Below are positions 16,201 through 25,589 of a DNA stretch of 64,000 bases, piece by piece. Within the stretch, counting starts at the first letter, position 1. Each line of letters begins with the position of its first letter. Origin of the DNA: UBA4416 sp048498515 (GTDB lineage Bacteria > Bacteroidota > Bacteroidia > B-17B0 > Aurantibacillaceae); contig JBEHXV010000001.1 of NCBI GenBank assembly GCA_048498515.1, positions 186,001 through 250,000 on the forward strand, read 5' to 3'. Under the pieces are notes generated by a model that worked only from the letters and a program-made list of their open reading frames with translations, was not told the origin of the DNA and ran no database searches. Made by a program: the position numbers and the translations under genes.

Positions 16201-19200
16201 TATACTATCGCTCCTTCATCCAATACGTTTGTTACGGTAACCGGCGCTAATGGTAGTTGTACAGCACAAGCTACACCATCGGTTACTATAAACGGAGGGA
16301 TTACGCTGAGTGTTAATAATCCGACCATTTGTACAGGGCAGGCTACCACATTAACAGCCAGTGGCGCTACAACCTACACCTGGGATTCGGGACCGCAAAC
16401 CAATAGCTTATCTGTAAATCCTGCTTCCACTACCGTTTATACTGTGAGCGGAACCGCGGGGACCTGTACCGGATCGGCTACTTCAACCGTAACGGTTATT
16501 GGTCAGCCAACCGTTTCCATTACTGGTAATACTTCCATTTGTTCCGGCAGTTCAACTACTTTAACCGCCAACGGTGCCAACAGTTATACCTGGGCAGCAG
16601 GTGGGCAATTGACCTCAACGGTATCCCTTAATCCTTCTACTACAACCGACTATACGATTACGGGATCAAATGGTGTATGTTCCAGCACAACAATAGCTAC
16701 GGTAAGTGTAACACCTACTCCAATCTTAACAGCTAACTCGCTTACTATTTGCCCGGGCCAAACGGCTACTTTAACGGTGAGTGGCGCGACAAACTATACC
16801 TGGATGCCTGGAAGTGTGAGTGGCACATCTTATACAATTGCTCCATCATCCAATACATTTGTTACGGTAACCGGCGCTAACGGCAGTTGTACAGCTCAAG
16901 CTACACCATCCATTACCATCGGTACCGGAATTTCTATGGCTGTTAACAATGCCACCATTTGCGTAGGACAGACTGCCACCTTAACGGCGAGTGGTGCTAC
17001 AACCTATACCTGGGATTCGGGCCCGCAAACCAATAGCGTAACTGTAAATCCTGCCTCTACTACCATTTACACAGTGAGCGGAACCGCGGGAACCTGTACC
17101 GGCTCAGCTACTTCAACCGTAACCGTTATTGGTCAGCCAACCATTTCCATTACAGGTAACACATCCATTTGTTCTGGTAGTTCAACTACTTTAACCGTCA
17201 GCGGCGCCAACAGTTACACATGGGCGGCAGGCGGAGAATTAACCTCAACCGTTTCTCTTAGTCCTTCTTCCACAACAGATTATACTGTTACCGGCGATAA
17301 CGGTGTATGTACCAACACAGGCCTTGTAACAGTAAGCGTAACTCCTACTCCTACCTTAACGGCCAACTCGGTTACCATTTGCCCGGCGCAAACAGCCACA
17401 CTCATAGCAAGCGGCGCTACCACTTATACCTGGATGCCAGGTAATGTAACAGGCGATACGTATACCTTGGCTCCTTCGTCGAATACATTTGTAACGGTAA
17501 CCGGCGCAAACGGAAGTTGTACAACACAAGCTACGCCATCCATTACCATAGGTACCGGAATTTCCATTAGCGTGAACAGCCCAACCATTTGCGTTGGACA
17601 AACTGCTTCGTTAACAGCCAGTGGCGCCACCAGTTATACCTGGGATTCGGGCGCGCAAACCAACACCTTAAATGTGACTCCAGCTTCTACAACTGTATAC
17701 ACCATTAGCGGAAGTGCTGGCACCTGCACAGGTTCCGCTACCTCAACTGTAACTGTGTTAAACCTTCCAGGCTTATCGGTAACGGGTAACACCGCCATTT
17801 GTTCCGGCAACTCCACCACCTTAACGGCAAACGGAGCAACAAGCTTTACCTGGGCAAGCGGCGGACAATTAACAAACTCAGTTTCGGTGAACCCAACAGC
17901 CGACATCACTTATACGGTTACAGGTTTTGATGGCGCCTGCAGCAACACCATCACCGTTGATGTAAGTGTTACTCCTACGCCAACATTAACAGCAAATCCT
18001 GTGAGTATCTGTACCGGACAAACAGCTACTTTAACCGTAAGCGGAGCTACTACTTACACCTGGAACCCCGGAAATGTAACAGGTGATACCTACACCGATA
18101 GTCCTGTTTCTTCATCAACCTATACGGTTACGGGTGCCAACGGAACTTGTACCACGCAGGTCACCACATCCGTTACGGTAGGTTCGGGAATTTCAATCGC
18201 GGTTAATAATCCAACTATTTGCGCAGGGCAATCGGCTGTTTTAACAGCTACGAGCAGCGCTACCAGCTATACCTGGGATTCGGGAGCCAATACCAATACG
18301 CTGAGTGTGAGCCCTTCGTCTACAACTGTTTATACCATTTCGGGAAGCAGCGGCTCATGCGTGGGTGTAAATACGGCAACAGTAACCGTGAACCCGGTTC
18401 CAACTTTAACTGCCAGCTCAACTAATATTTGTGCAGGACAATCTGCCACACTAACCGTTACCGGAAGTGCTACAACGTTTACCTGGTCGAACGGAAATAA
18501 CAACAGCACACAGGTTGTTTCTCCGTCTTCAACCACCGGTTATTCGGTATCCGGAACCAATGGCTTTGGTTGTGTCAATACTACCGTGGCAAGTACAACC
18601 GTTACTGTTAACTCGGTACCAACTGTTAGCGCCAATGCCGCGGCTGTTTGCTCGGGGCAAGCTGCAACCTTAACAGCCACAGGTGCCACAACGTATTCAT
18701 GGAGCACTTCGGCAACCAGTAATTCAATTGTTGTATCTCCCGTTATTAATACCACCTATACCGTAACCGGCTTTAATGGCGGTTGTAGTTCAACTTACAC
18801 AACCACAGTCACCGTTGATCCGGTAGCACTTTCTGTTTTTTCACTGGCCATAAACGCCTGTCCTTCTGAAATTCGCGTTTTGAATGCCGCAGGATCTAAT
18901 TCAGCCAGCACAACTTATACCTGGAGCAGCGGAGGAACAGCTTATTCGGAGACAGTTAGCCCGGTTGTAACAACTACCTATGTGGTTAACGGTACTTCCT
19001 TTAGCGGATGTCCTGCCACATCAGGAACATTTGTAGTGAATGTAAATTCTATAAATGCCGACTTTAGTGGCTTAACCACTGATTTGTTCACGGTTGGCGA
19101 AACACTGAACCTGAGCAATACAAGTACAAACGCAACATCCATTGTGTGGACGTGGTGTAATGGCACCTCAACCGATGAGCAAATAACCATTCCTTTGTCG

Positions 19201-19563
19201 GATACCGGAAGTTGCTGTGTGAATTTACTGGCAAGCAATACAACCTGTACAAGCTCTGTGACCAGGTGCTTTACAGTGGTGAACGAGGCTACCATTACTA
19301 TTCCGAACGTGTTTACACCAAATGGCGATAACAAGAACGATATCTTTAAATTTACAACAATAGGTATCAAGGATCTTTCGTGCGGCATTTACGACCGTTG
19401 GGGATTGAAATTGTATGAATGGAACGGCATTAACGGCGGTTGGGATGGAAGCGTGAAATCGGGGACGGCTCCTGATGGAACGTATTTTTACATTTTGAAC
19501 TATACCGATCAGAAGGGTGAAAGTAAAACTGAAAAAGGTTTCTTATCTTTGTTCAGAGATTAA
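13222..19563 (+). CDS. Giant T9SS type B surface protein with glycine-rich region and 18-19 Ig-like repeats
   Basis: The 2113-residue protein has a signal peptide (about 1-19, ending FSQ). An N-terminal beta-rich domain (about 20-180) is followed by a very Gly-rich region (about 190-520, with GGGGG runs) that may form a PG-II-like or adhesive fold. From about residue 610 there are 18 clear Ig/PKD-like units plus one degenerate unit, each about 70 residues. Each begins with a variant of T-I-C-x-G-Q-x-x-x-L-T-x-S-G-A-T-x-Y-T-W and ends with G-x-C, giving one probable disulfide per unit. Units 5-16 are organised as a three-unit, 630-bp super-repeat. The C-terminus (IPNVFTPNGDNKNDIF ... DGTYFYIL) is the type B T9SS sorting domain. 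It is likely an adhesin; ligand unknown. Confidence 0.9.
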   Translation: MKVLYTFLLLTISLSIFSQRGKDGTVSITTANTIVNAYTYLTSDVSAGNGYLIVNNSAAFSPGDLVYVIQMQGASVNAGRDTIFPDVNSAIPTNTTFGAVTNYNSSGRNEFGQVRSVPDGTTLILDCALTYTYSAAAKVQVVKVPRYYALTVSGAGSITSPQWDGFTGGVAVVEVQTNATLNSTGSFDVSGKGFRGGATTTNTVAPYGGNKYGSVLVAQGAYKGEGIGGDTTRYKVYSSVYARGAIANGGGGGCSHNSGGGGGANGGAVASYNGYGNPDLSVGTYANIWNRESTNFALNTSSGGGRGGYSFSANDVTLNSASNPPASTNWGGDSRRPVGGFGGRPLDYSTGRIFMGGGGGAGNGGGGANNQAGAGGNGGGLVYVVCYGDLTGSGTILANGANGSNSIPGCGSNDAGGGGGGGGSIILRVNGTTNLTAATALSARGGNGGNVNFNCVVLNSTAYGPGAGGGGGYIGVSGALPGNSLTGGNNGLVTGNTSNIATQFPPNGATKGGSGSTGTIADNFTLTASPNQTLCTNQAFTVTASSTEPGTTIYWYFNADVGSFPFASGNSYSDPGVPSPTTFTIYAGVCEGTYRQPVVFTVNSGLNMSVTGTNTICPGQSTILTASGATTYTWVSGPATNTISVSPASSTVYTVNGTTGLCSGSQTVNVTVSPTPTLSVASTSICAGNTATLTVASSATSFTWMPGGQTTPSITVTPTLNTTYTVTGSNGACTNTTTATVSVTPNPTLATSPSTICAGQVATFTVSGATSYTWSPGNVTGSTFTLSPASSTSVSVIGASGTCTAQTTSSLTVTPNPTITVASQTICPGQSTVLTANGATTYTWVSGPATNTISVSPGATTVYTVNGTSNSCTSSQTATVTLGTVPTIAVSGNTAICSGGSTTLTASGASSYTWATGGQLTSTVSLNPSSTTNYTVTGSNGVCSNTTLATVSVTPVPTLTANSVTICPGQTATLTVSGATSYTWMPGSVSGTSYTIAPSSNTFVTVTGANGSCTAQATPSVTINGGITLSVNNPTICTGQATTLTASGATTYTWDSGPQTNSLSVNPASTTVYTVSGTAGTCTGSATSTVTVIGQPTVSITGNTSICSGSSTTLTANGANSYTWAAGGQLTSTVSLNPSTTTDYTITGSNGVCSSTTIATVSVTPTPILTANSLTICPGQTATLTVSGATNYTWMPGSVSGTSYTIAPSSNTFVTVTGANGSCTAQATPSITIGTGISMAVNNATICVGQTATLTASGATTYTWDSGPQTNSVTVNPASTTIYTVSGTAGTCTGSATSTVTVIGQPTISITGNTSICSGSSTTLTVSGANSYTWAAGGELTSTVSLSPSSTTDYTVTGDNGVCTNTGLVTVSVTPTPTLTANSVTICPAQTATLIASGATTYTWMPGNVTGDTYTLAPSSNTFVTVTGANGSCTTQATPSITIGTGISISVNSPTICVGQTASLTASGATSYTWDSGAQTNTLNVTPASTTVYTISGSAGTCTGSATSTVTVLNLPGLSVTGNTAICSGNSTTLTANGATSFTWASGGQLTNSVSVNPTADITYTVTGFDGACSNTITVDVSVTPTPTLTANPVSICTGQTATLTVSGATTYTWNPGNVTGDTYTDSPVSSSTYTVTGANGTCTTQVTTSVTVGSGISIAVNNPTICAGQSAVLTATSSATSYTWDSGANTNTLSVSPSSTTVYTISGSSGSCVGVNTATVTVNPVPTLTASSTNICAGQSATLTVTGSATTFTWSNGNNNSTQVVSPSSTTGYSVSGTNGFGCVNTTVASTTVTVNSVPTVSANAAAVCSGQAATLTATGATTYSWSTSATSNSIVVSPVINTTYTVTGFNGGCSSTYTTTVTVDPVALSVFSLAINACPSEIRVLNAAGSNSASTTYTWSSGGTAYSETVSPVVTTTYVVNGTSFSGCPATSGTFVVNVNSINADFSGLTTDLFTVGETLNLSNTSTNATSIVWTWCNGTSTDEQITIPLSDTGSCCVNLLASNTTCTSSVTRCFTVVNEATITIPNVFTPNGDNKNDIFKFTTIGIKDLSCGIYDRWGLKLYEWNGINGGWDGSVKSGTAPDGTYFYILNYTDQKGESKTEKGFLSLFRD
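15901..18420 (+). repeat. 630-bp higher-order coding repeat, four copies
   Basis: The codons for the cysteine motif I-C-S-G begin at matching positions near 15907, 16537, 17167 and 17797, exactly 630 bp (210 codons) apart. Within each period three different Ig-like units recur in fixed order: an A-A-G-G-x-L-T-S-T-V type, an M-P-G-x-V-x-G-x-x-Y type and a D-S-G-x-Q-T-N type. Copies differ mainly at synonymous positions, which indicates old duplication held by selection, or recombination between copies. Confidence 0.9.
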
Positions 19564-19577
19564 TTTGTCCTTATTTA

Positions 19578-20465
19578 ATGAACGAATTCAGAGAAGAACT
19601 TCTTATTAAGTTATCAATTCCGATCTATGCGGTTGTAATTGGTATTGAAATATTTTACAGTTACTGGCACGAAAAAAAGTACTATTCGGGTAAAGGAATT
19701 TTAGCAAATGTTTACCTGTCAACATTAAACTTTACACTGGATATTTTAATCAGAAGCCTTTGCATTGCGGTTCTCCTTTTCTTTTACCAGTTTAAATTTA
19801 CCGAAATTGATAAAACTGCCCAGCCATTTTTATACTGGTCGGTTTTACTGGTTGCCCAGGATTTTATGTTTTACTGGTTGCATCGGGTCGATCATTACTG
19901 CCGTTTTTTTTGGGCTGTGCATGTTACGCATCATTCATCGGAAGAATTTAATTTAACGGTTGGCTTCCGCTCTTCCGTGTTTCAGCCATTGTACCGTTTT
20001 ATTTATTTTATTCCTTTATCGCTGGTTGGTTTCGATCCATTGGATGTCATGTTTATGTATGCCGCTACACAGATCTACGGTATTTTAATTCACACCAAAA
20101 CAGTTGGTAAGCTTGGCTTTTTAGAATGGTTCTTATCCACCCCATCGCACCACCGGGTGCACCATGCCAGCAATGTGAAATACCTTGACAAGAACATGGG
20201 CATGGTATTCATTATCTGGGACCGGTTGTTTGGTACCTTTCAAAAAGAAGAGGAGGCGGTGGTGTATGGTTTAACTACAAATATTGGCACTTATAATCCG
20301 TTCACTATGGTATTCCATGAATGGAAAGCCATTTTAAAAGACCTGGGAACATCGCCTTCTTTTAAAAACAAGTTTATGTACATCTTTGGCCCTCCGGGAT
20401 GGAGCCACGATGGCAGCCGAAAAACATCGAACCAGCTTCGTAAAGAATTAAACAAAACCAACTAA
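19578..20465 (+). CDS. Sterol desaturase / fatty acid hydroxylase family enzyme
   Basis: The 295-residue protein has about four hydrophobic helices and the histidine clusters of the family: HRVDH (about 101-105), HVTHHSSEEFN (about 114-124) and HHRVHHASN (about 192-200). These bind a di-iron centre that hydroxylates or desaturates lipids at the membrane. In bacteria the substrate may be a fatty acid, hopanoid, carotenoid or sphingolipid-like compound and cannot be resolved here. It begins 14 nt after the giant surface-protein gene and is followed by the YihY gene after 36 nt, so partial co-transcription is possible. Confidence 0.9.
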   Translation: MNEFREELLIKLSIPIYAVVIGIEIFYSYWHEKKYYSGKGILANVYLSTLNFTLDILIRSLCIAVLLFFYQFKFTEIDKTAQPFLYWSVLLVAQDFMFYWLHRVDHYCRFFWAVHVTHHSSEEFNLTVGFRSSVFQPLYRFIYFIPLSLVGFDPLDVMFMYAATQIYGILIHTKTVGKLGFLEWFLSTPSHHRVHHASNVKYLDKNMGMVFIIWDRLFGTFQKEEEAVVYGLTTNIGTYNPFTMVFHEWKAILKDLGTSPSFKNKFMYIFGPPGWSHDGSRKTSNQLRKELNKTN

Positions 20466-20501
20466 CCACTGAATTAACAAGATTGTTTATATTTATAGTC
20501 T

Positions 20502-21833
20502 ATGTCGAACGCAGTAACATTATTTAAACGCATCAGTCATTTTGTTAATCACAGGTTATGGCAACTGAGGCTGGACAAGCTGGATAAAAAACAAGGTTTC
20601 CTGCTAAAGCAGCTGCGCATTTTTATGCTGGCCATTAAGGGATTTAATGAAGATAAGTGTATGCTGAAAGCTACCGCGCTCACCTATTACACCTTATTTT
20701 CCATTGTACCTATTATTGCGCTTGCCTTCGCCATTGCCAAAGGTTTTGGTTTCCAGGAAAACCTTAAGCAACAGATACTCAATGATTTTAAAGACCAACA
20801 AAGCGTCCTTATCCAATCGTTTGACTATGCCGATAAAATGCTGGCCCGTACACAAGGAGGATTAATTGCGGGTGTTGGTATCATCTTGTTATTATGGTCG
20901 GTAATGAAATTATTGGGAAGTATTGAGAACAGTTTTAATGACATATGGGAAATAAAGCGTGACCGTACCTGGACCAGGAAGATCACCGATTATCTTTCCA
21001 TTATGCTCATAGGCCCTATATTTATCATGATATCAGGAGGTTTAACGGTTGGTATAGAAACCGGTATGAACACCGCTGTTTCCAATTTCTCGCTTTTAAG
21101 CCCTGTTACCTTTGTACTTTTAAAACTGCTGGCTTTCTCATTAATCTGGGGGATGTTCATTTTTTTATACATGGCACTGCCAAATACCAAAGTGAGTTTT
21201 AAAGGCGCGGCGATGGGAGCCCTGGTAGCCGCCATTTTATTTGAACTCCTGCAATGGGCTTATGTGTCTTTCCAGATCGGTGTTGCCCAGTATGGCGCCA
21301 TTTATGGTAGCTTTGCCGCACTGCCCCTGTTTTTAATATGGGTGCAGTATTCATGGTTTGTGGTAATGTTTGGAGCCGAATTAACCTTTGCCAACCAGAA
21401 TGTGGACCATTACGAACTCGAAAACGACATTATCAATATCAGCGATCGCTACAAACGTGTAATTGCCTTACTCATAGCTAATTATGTGGTAAAAAACTTC
21501 AATGAAGGGAAAATTCCCTTAACCGCCATTCAAATTGCCCATAAACTCGACCTGCCGGTACGCTTGGCCAGGACCATCATCTTTGAATTTACCGAAACAG
21601 GGATCTTTAATGAGATAAAAATGCCTTCCGACAAGGAAATTGGTTACCAGCCGGGGATTACCGACTCCAAATTAACCGTGAAATACATCATCGACAAGCT
21701 GGACCAACGGGGTGTCAATCAACTGCCAATAGAGGACAGCAAAGAGCTGGAGATTGTGAATGGCCTGATGAGGGACATGGACGATGTGTTAAATACCACC
21801 AAAGGGAATGTGCTGGTAAAAGACCTGTTTTAA
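20502..21833 (+). CDS. YihY/BrkB-family membrane protein with C-terminal winged-helix-like domain
   Basis: The 443-residue protein has a basic cytoplasmic N-terminus, then a six-helix YihY/BrkB domain (about residues 38-300) with ATALTYYTLFSIVPIIALAF, YGSFAALPLFLIWVQYSWFVV and FGAELTFANQN. The last 130 residues (ISDRYKRVIALLIANYVVKN ... PVRLARTIIFEFTETGIF) resemble a winged-helix module, as in other YihY proteins with a regulatory tail. The family was once called ribonuclease BN, which is no longer supported; the function is unknown. Length is typical for the long version. Confidence 0.9.
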   Translation: MSNAVTLFKRISHFVNHRLWQLRLDKLDKKQGFLLKQLRIFMLAIKGFNEDKCMLKATALTYYTLFSIVPIIALAFAIAKGFGFQENLKQQILNDFKDQQSVLIQSFDYADKMLARTQGGLIAGVGIILLLWSVMKLLGSIENSFNDIWEIKRDRTWTRKITDYLSIMLIGPIFIMISGGLTVGIETGMNTAVSNFSLLSPVTFVLLKLLAFSLIWGMFIFLYMALPNTKVSFKGAAMGALVAAILFELLQWAYVSFQIGVAQYGAIYGSFAALPLFLIWVQYSWFVVMFGAELTFANQNVDHYELENDIINISDRYKRVIALLIANYVVKNFNEGKIPLTAIQIAHKLDLPVRLARTIIFEFTETGIFNEIKMPSDKEIGYQPGITDSKLTVKYIIDKLDQRGVNQLPIEDSKELEIVNGLMRDMDDVLNTTKGNVLVKDLF

Positions 21834-21864
21834 GTTTATCTTATTATATTGTAAATAAAAGCCA

Positions 21865-21895
21865 TTGATTTTCTGGATGTCTTTTCGTATGTTTG
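21865..21895 (+). promoter_or_regulatory. Promoter for the choice-of-anchor L surface protein
   Basis: TTG (21865-21867), a 20-nt spacer and TATGTTTG (21888-21895) fit the Bacteroidota promoter pattern. The start codon at 21917 lies 21 nt downstream of the -7 element, which gives a short leader. Confidence 0.55.
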
Positions 21896-21916
21896 GATTT
21901 ATACAAAAATCCACCT

Positions 21917-24900
21917 ATGAAAAAAAGTTACTACCTATTCACCTTTTGCCTGTTACTTGCCGGTTTATCCCGGGCGCAACTAACCATTACGCCCAATAAC
22001 GTGGCCGTGCAACTGGCCCAGCTCATTGCCGGCTCGGGCGTAACCATCACTAATGCCTCATTGAGTTGTGGCTCAAATGCTTCGGGTACCTTTACCTACA
22101 CCGGTACTCATTTAAATTTATCGAACGGGGTTTTATTAACCACAGGAAACGCTACCGCTGCTGCGCTGCCTGAAGGTACACACTCCGGCGCAAATGTGGG
22201 TAATAATGTGAGCGACCCTGACCTGACATCCATACAAAGCGATGCGGATAATAACCTTTGCCGCCTGGAGTTTGACTTTGTGCCTATTTGTCCACAGGTT
22301 AGCTTTCAATATGTGTTTGCCTCAGAAGAATATCCTGACTTTGTGGGAAGCATTAACGATGCCTTTGGCGTTTTCTTATCCGGACCAAATCCCGGTGGTG
22401 GAAGTTATACGTCACAAAATATTGCCTTGTTGCCAAACGGGCAACCGGTTTCTATTAATAATGTCAACAGTTCTGCCAACGACCCTTCATTTGTGGCTAA
22501 TTATGACTTAAACTACTCTGATATCGTGTACGGTGGGTTTACAGTGCCTATTACCTCAACAGCGGCAGTAACACCTTGCCAAACTTACCACATTAAATTT
22601 GCCATAGCCGATGCCAGTGATACGGATTATGATTCGGCAGTTTTTCTGCAAGCCGATGGTTTGAGCTGTACCAATACACCAACTGTTACACCAACCGTTG
22701 CAGCAGCTACCTCTTGTGGCGCCAATGACGGCTCGGCTTCGGTATCGGTTACCGGGTTAACGCCCATATCCTATTCCTGGTCGCCGGGCGGAGCAACAAC
22801 GGCAGGCATTACCAACCAGCCACCCGGTACGTATACCTGTGTCATGAGTTTTACCACGGGCTGTTCTACTTACACTTTAAGCCAGGTTGTTACCATTGGA
22901 AGTTCTTCTATTACTCCAACCAGCAATACGCCTTGCGAAGGTTCTTCCATCATCCTTAATATCGATCCGGGTGCTACGTATTCCTGGACCGGTCCGGGTA
23001 GCTTTACCAGCTCTGTACAAAGCCCTACCGTTTCGCCAATTACGGCAACCAACTCGGGAGTTTATTCGGTTACCGTTGTTACATCAAATGGTTGTACCGC
23101 AACCGGTAGTATCAATGTTACGGTTAATCCTTTACCAACAGTTACCATGCCTGCTACACAAACCATTAGCTGCGCCTCTCCTTCGGTTAATGCCGTTGGT
23201 TCAGCATCGCCTTCCAACTCTACTCCTTTATGGACGGGTGGTGGTATTTGCGCCGGGGCAAATAGTTATAGCGTAACCTTGTGTTCTTATGGCACTTATA
23301 CCTTAACGGTAATTGATCCTGTAACGGGTTGTGCTAATTCGGGAACGGTATTTATTGACGCCAGCAACGACATTCCTTCAGGAACCATGTCGAATACCGG
23401 GCCAATTACCTGTATTACCAGTTCTGTTGAAGTGGCGTTAACCACTACCTATACCCCACTTTCTTATTCATGGAGCGGCCCTGGTAGCGTTAATGGTTCA
23501 ACAACTCCTACAGGTACCGTAACCGTTCCGGGTACATATGCCTGCATTATTACCAATACCTCAACAGGTTGTGCCAGCACACTCATCACTACTGTATCCA
23601 GCAATACAACGGTTCCTGTGGTTTCAATCACCACACCTGCCACTATTACCTGTGTAAGCCCTACGGTGACACTAAATGCTACACCAACAACAGGTGTAAC
23701 GTATACCTGGACGGGTACAGGAATTGTATCGGCCACCAATACAGCTACTGCTGATGTAACCCAGGCAGGAGACTATACCTTAACGGTTACCGACACTAAC
23801 AATGGTTGTGTTGGTACGGGTAGTACAACTGTTATTAATAATTCCGATACGCCTCAGCTAGTCTTATCTTCCGATACCTTGTACCTGACTTGTACAGCAA
23901 CAACAGCCAGCGTAACGGCTTCTTCAACGGTAACGACATTATCCTATACCTGGTCGCCCTCACCTTTAAGCGGACCTAATTCGAACACGCCTACTTTTGA
24001 TACTCAAGGAAATTATACCGTTTCGGTAATTGATGCCGGAGGTTGTACTAATTCGGCTACGCTAAGTGTGTTAACCAATACCACTGCTCCTTTAGTAACG
24101 GTTCCGGGAACACAAACCTTAACCTGTACCACGCCAAGTGTTACCATTACAGCCTCAACCACTCCTTTAACCTGTACAGGAGCATGGTTAGGAGGTGTTT
24201 GCGCAGGTGCCAGTTCATTTACAGCAAGCATTTGCTCGGCAATTGATTACACATTAGTTGTTACAGATACTACAAATGGTTGTACCAATTCTGCCATTGT
24301 TCCGGTAGTTCAAAATACTGCCACTCCAGTGGCAAGCGCTTCGAGCAACGGAACCTTAACCTGTGTAACACCAACCGCACAGGTACTTGCTACAAGCACT
24401 TCAACACCAGTTACCTATAACTGGAGTGGAACAGGTACGATTATGGGATCGGCTAATGCAACAGCTACAGTAGTAGCAGGTGGCACTTTTACCTGTGTGC
24501 TTACAAATACCGTATCGGGTTGCACACTTACGATAACCACAAGCGTACCGGTTGATACCATTAAGCCTACAGCGTCTATTGCTACTGTTCCGGCAAACAG
24601 CTTCTTAAGCTGTACTGTACATACAGTAACACTTAACGCTACGGCTAATCCAAGCAGCAATATCAATTACTCATGGTCTACCGGTTCTACCAATTCTTCT
24701 GCTTCGGCTACAAGTGCAGGCGTAGTGAGCGTAACGGCTACCAATGCCATTAACGGATGCCAGGTTACCACTCAATACACGGTAACATCCAATACAGCCG
24801 CTCCTACCTTAACGGTTTCGGATGTCGTGTTAACCTGCGATGTGTCGTCGGTACCATTTGCGGCATTGTCCAACACAACCGTAACATATAGCTGGACTGA

Positions 24901-25537
24901 GCCTATTGCCGGCAGCATTATTTCGGGTGGCAATACCGCATCGCCTACTGTTGTGAATGTAGGTACTTATACGGTTATGGCTACCAACCCGGTTAACGGC
25001 TGTACGGTTTCGGCAACAGCTGCTGTTACTCAAGCTACAGTTCATGCTGCCTTTACTGCCGATCCTACAAGCGGCATTGCTCCTTTACCGGTTAATTTCA
25101 CAAACCAAAGTACCGGCGCTACCAGCTACGTTTGGATCTTTGGCGATGGCAATGGCTCTCTTCTTACCGATCCATCCAATACCTTCGTTAACGCGGGTGT
25201 GTATACTACCACACTGGTTGCTATTGCAGGATCCTGCATCGATTCGGCAAGGGTAACCATTATTGTAGAACCGGCTTTATTTATAGAGGTTCCGAATGTG
25301 TTTACACCAAACGGCGACCGTGTGAACGATGTATTCTTTATCCGCTCAGCCGGTGTAAAAGAATTATCATTCACCATCTTTAACCGTTGGGGCAAAAAAA
25401 TGCATGAAGCATCAGGAGCCAATGCAAGCTGGGATGGTAGTGGCGCAACAGACGGCACCTACTTCTACATTATGCATGCCGAAGGAAACGACGGACAAAC
25501 GGTAGATAAGCAGGGAACGGTCAATCTCTTCCGATAA
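21917..25537 (+). CDS. T9SS type B surface protein with choice-of-anchor L domain and PKD-type repeats
   Basis: The 1206-residue protein starts at ATG 21917 (MKKSYYLFTFCLLLAGLSRAQ), a clear signal peptide; an in-frame TTG 24 nt upstream is inside the promoter. Residues about 25-255 form a choice-of-anchor L domain (LSNGVLLTTGNA, then CPQVSFQYVFASEEYPDFVG and NDAFGVFLSG). About eight repeats of 75-90 residues follow, each opening with L-T-C-x-x-x-x-x-x-V-x-x-x-A and containing Y-x-W motifs. A PKD domain (about 1030-1110, YVWIFGDGNG) precedes the type B T9SS sorting domain (VPNVFTPNGDRVNDVFF). It is probably a large adhesin or matrix protein. Length and composition resemble the protein at 13222-19563, but the repeats are of a different subtype. 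Confidence 0.9.
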   Translation: MKKSYYLFTFCLLLAGLSRAQLTITPNNVAVQLAQLIAGSGVTITNASLSCGSNASGTFTYTGTHLNLSNGVLLTTGNATAAALPEGTHSGANVGNNVSDPDLTSIQSDADNNLCRLEFDFVPICPQVSFQYVFASEEYPDFVGSINDAFGVFLSGPNPGGGSYTSQNIALLPNGQPVSINNVNSSANDPSFVANYDLNYSDIVYGGFTVPITSTAAVTPCQTYHIKFAIADASDTDYDSAVFLQADGLSCTNTPTVTPTVAAATSCGANDGSASVSVTGLTPISYSWSPGGATTAGITNQPPGTYTCVMSFTTGCSTYTLSQVVTIGSSSITPTSNTPCEGSSIILNIDPGATYSWTGPGSFTSSVQSPTVSPITATNSGVYSVTVVTSNGCTATGSINVTVNPLPTVTMPATQTISCASPSVNAVGSASPSNSTPLWTGGGICAGANSYSVTLCSYGTYTLTVIDPVTGCANSGTVFIDASNDIPSGTMSNTGPITCITSSVEVALTTTYTPLSYSWSGPGSVNGSTTPTGTVTVPGTYACIITNTSTGCASTLITTVSSNTTVPVVSITTPATITCVSPTVTLNATPTTGVTYTWTGTGIVSATNTATADVTQAGDYTLTVTDTNNGCVGTGSTTVINNSDTPQLVLSSDTLYLTCTATTASVTASSTVTTLSYTWSPSPLSGPNSNTPTFDTQGNYTVSVIDAGGCTNSATLSVLTNTTAPLVTVPGTQTLTCTTPSVTITASTTPLTCTGAWLGGVCAGASSFTASICSAIDYTLVVTDTTNGCTNSAIVPVVQNTATPVASASSNGTLTCVTPTAQVLATSTSTPVTYNWSGTGTIMGSANATATVVAGGTFTCVLTNTVSGCTLTITTSVPVDTIKPTASIATVPANSFLSCTVHTVTLNATANPSSNINYSWSTGSTNSSASATSAGVVSVTATNAINGCQVTTQYTVTSNTAAPTLTVSDVVLTCDVSSVPFAALSNTTVTYSWTEPIAGSIISGGNTASPTVVNVGTYTVMATNPVNGCTVSATAAVTQATVHAAFTADPTSGIAPLPVNFTNQSTGATSYVWIFGDGNGSLLTDPSNTFVNAGVYTTTLVAIAGSCIDSARVTIIVEPALFIEVPNVFTPNGDRVNDVFFIRSAGVKELSFTIFNRWGKKMHEASGANASWDGSGATDGTYFYIMHAEGNDGQTVDKQGTVNLFR

Positions 25538-25557
25538 AACATATCTTATAAATTAAT

Positions 25558-25589
25558 AAAAAGCCCTGTGAAGTTCACAGGGCTTTTTT
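25558..25589 (+). terminator. Intrinsic terminator after the choice-of-anchor L gene
   Basis: AGCCCTGTGAA, a central G and TTCACAGGGCT form a perfect 11-bp inverted repeat preceded by A-rich and followed by T-rich sequence. It should end transcription from the left; the flanking A and T tracts mean it could work in both directions. Confidence 0.85.

Noticed and set aside
14379..18755. Several minus-strand frames (60-110 residues) across the giant surface-protein gene
   Set aside because: They are antisense shadows of Thr/Ser/Gly-rich repeats, which rarely create stops on the opposite strand; no signal or family motif.
13222..25537. Assembly artefact as explanation for the repeated surface genes
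   Set aside because: Repeat copies differ at many synonymous sites and the frame is intact throughout, so a simple assembly duplication is unlikely; collapse of extra copies remains possible.
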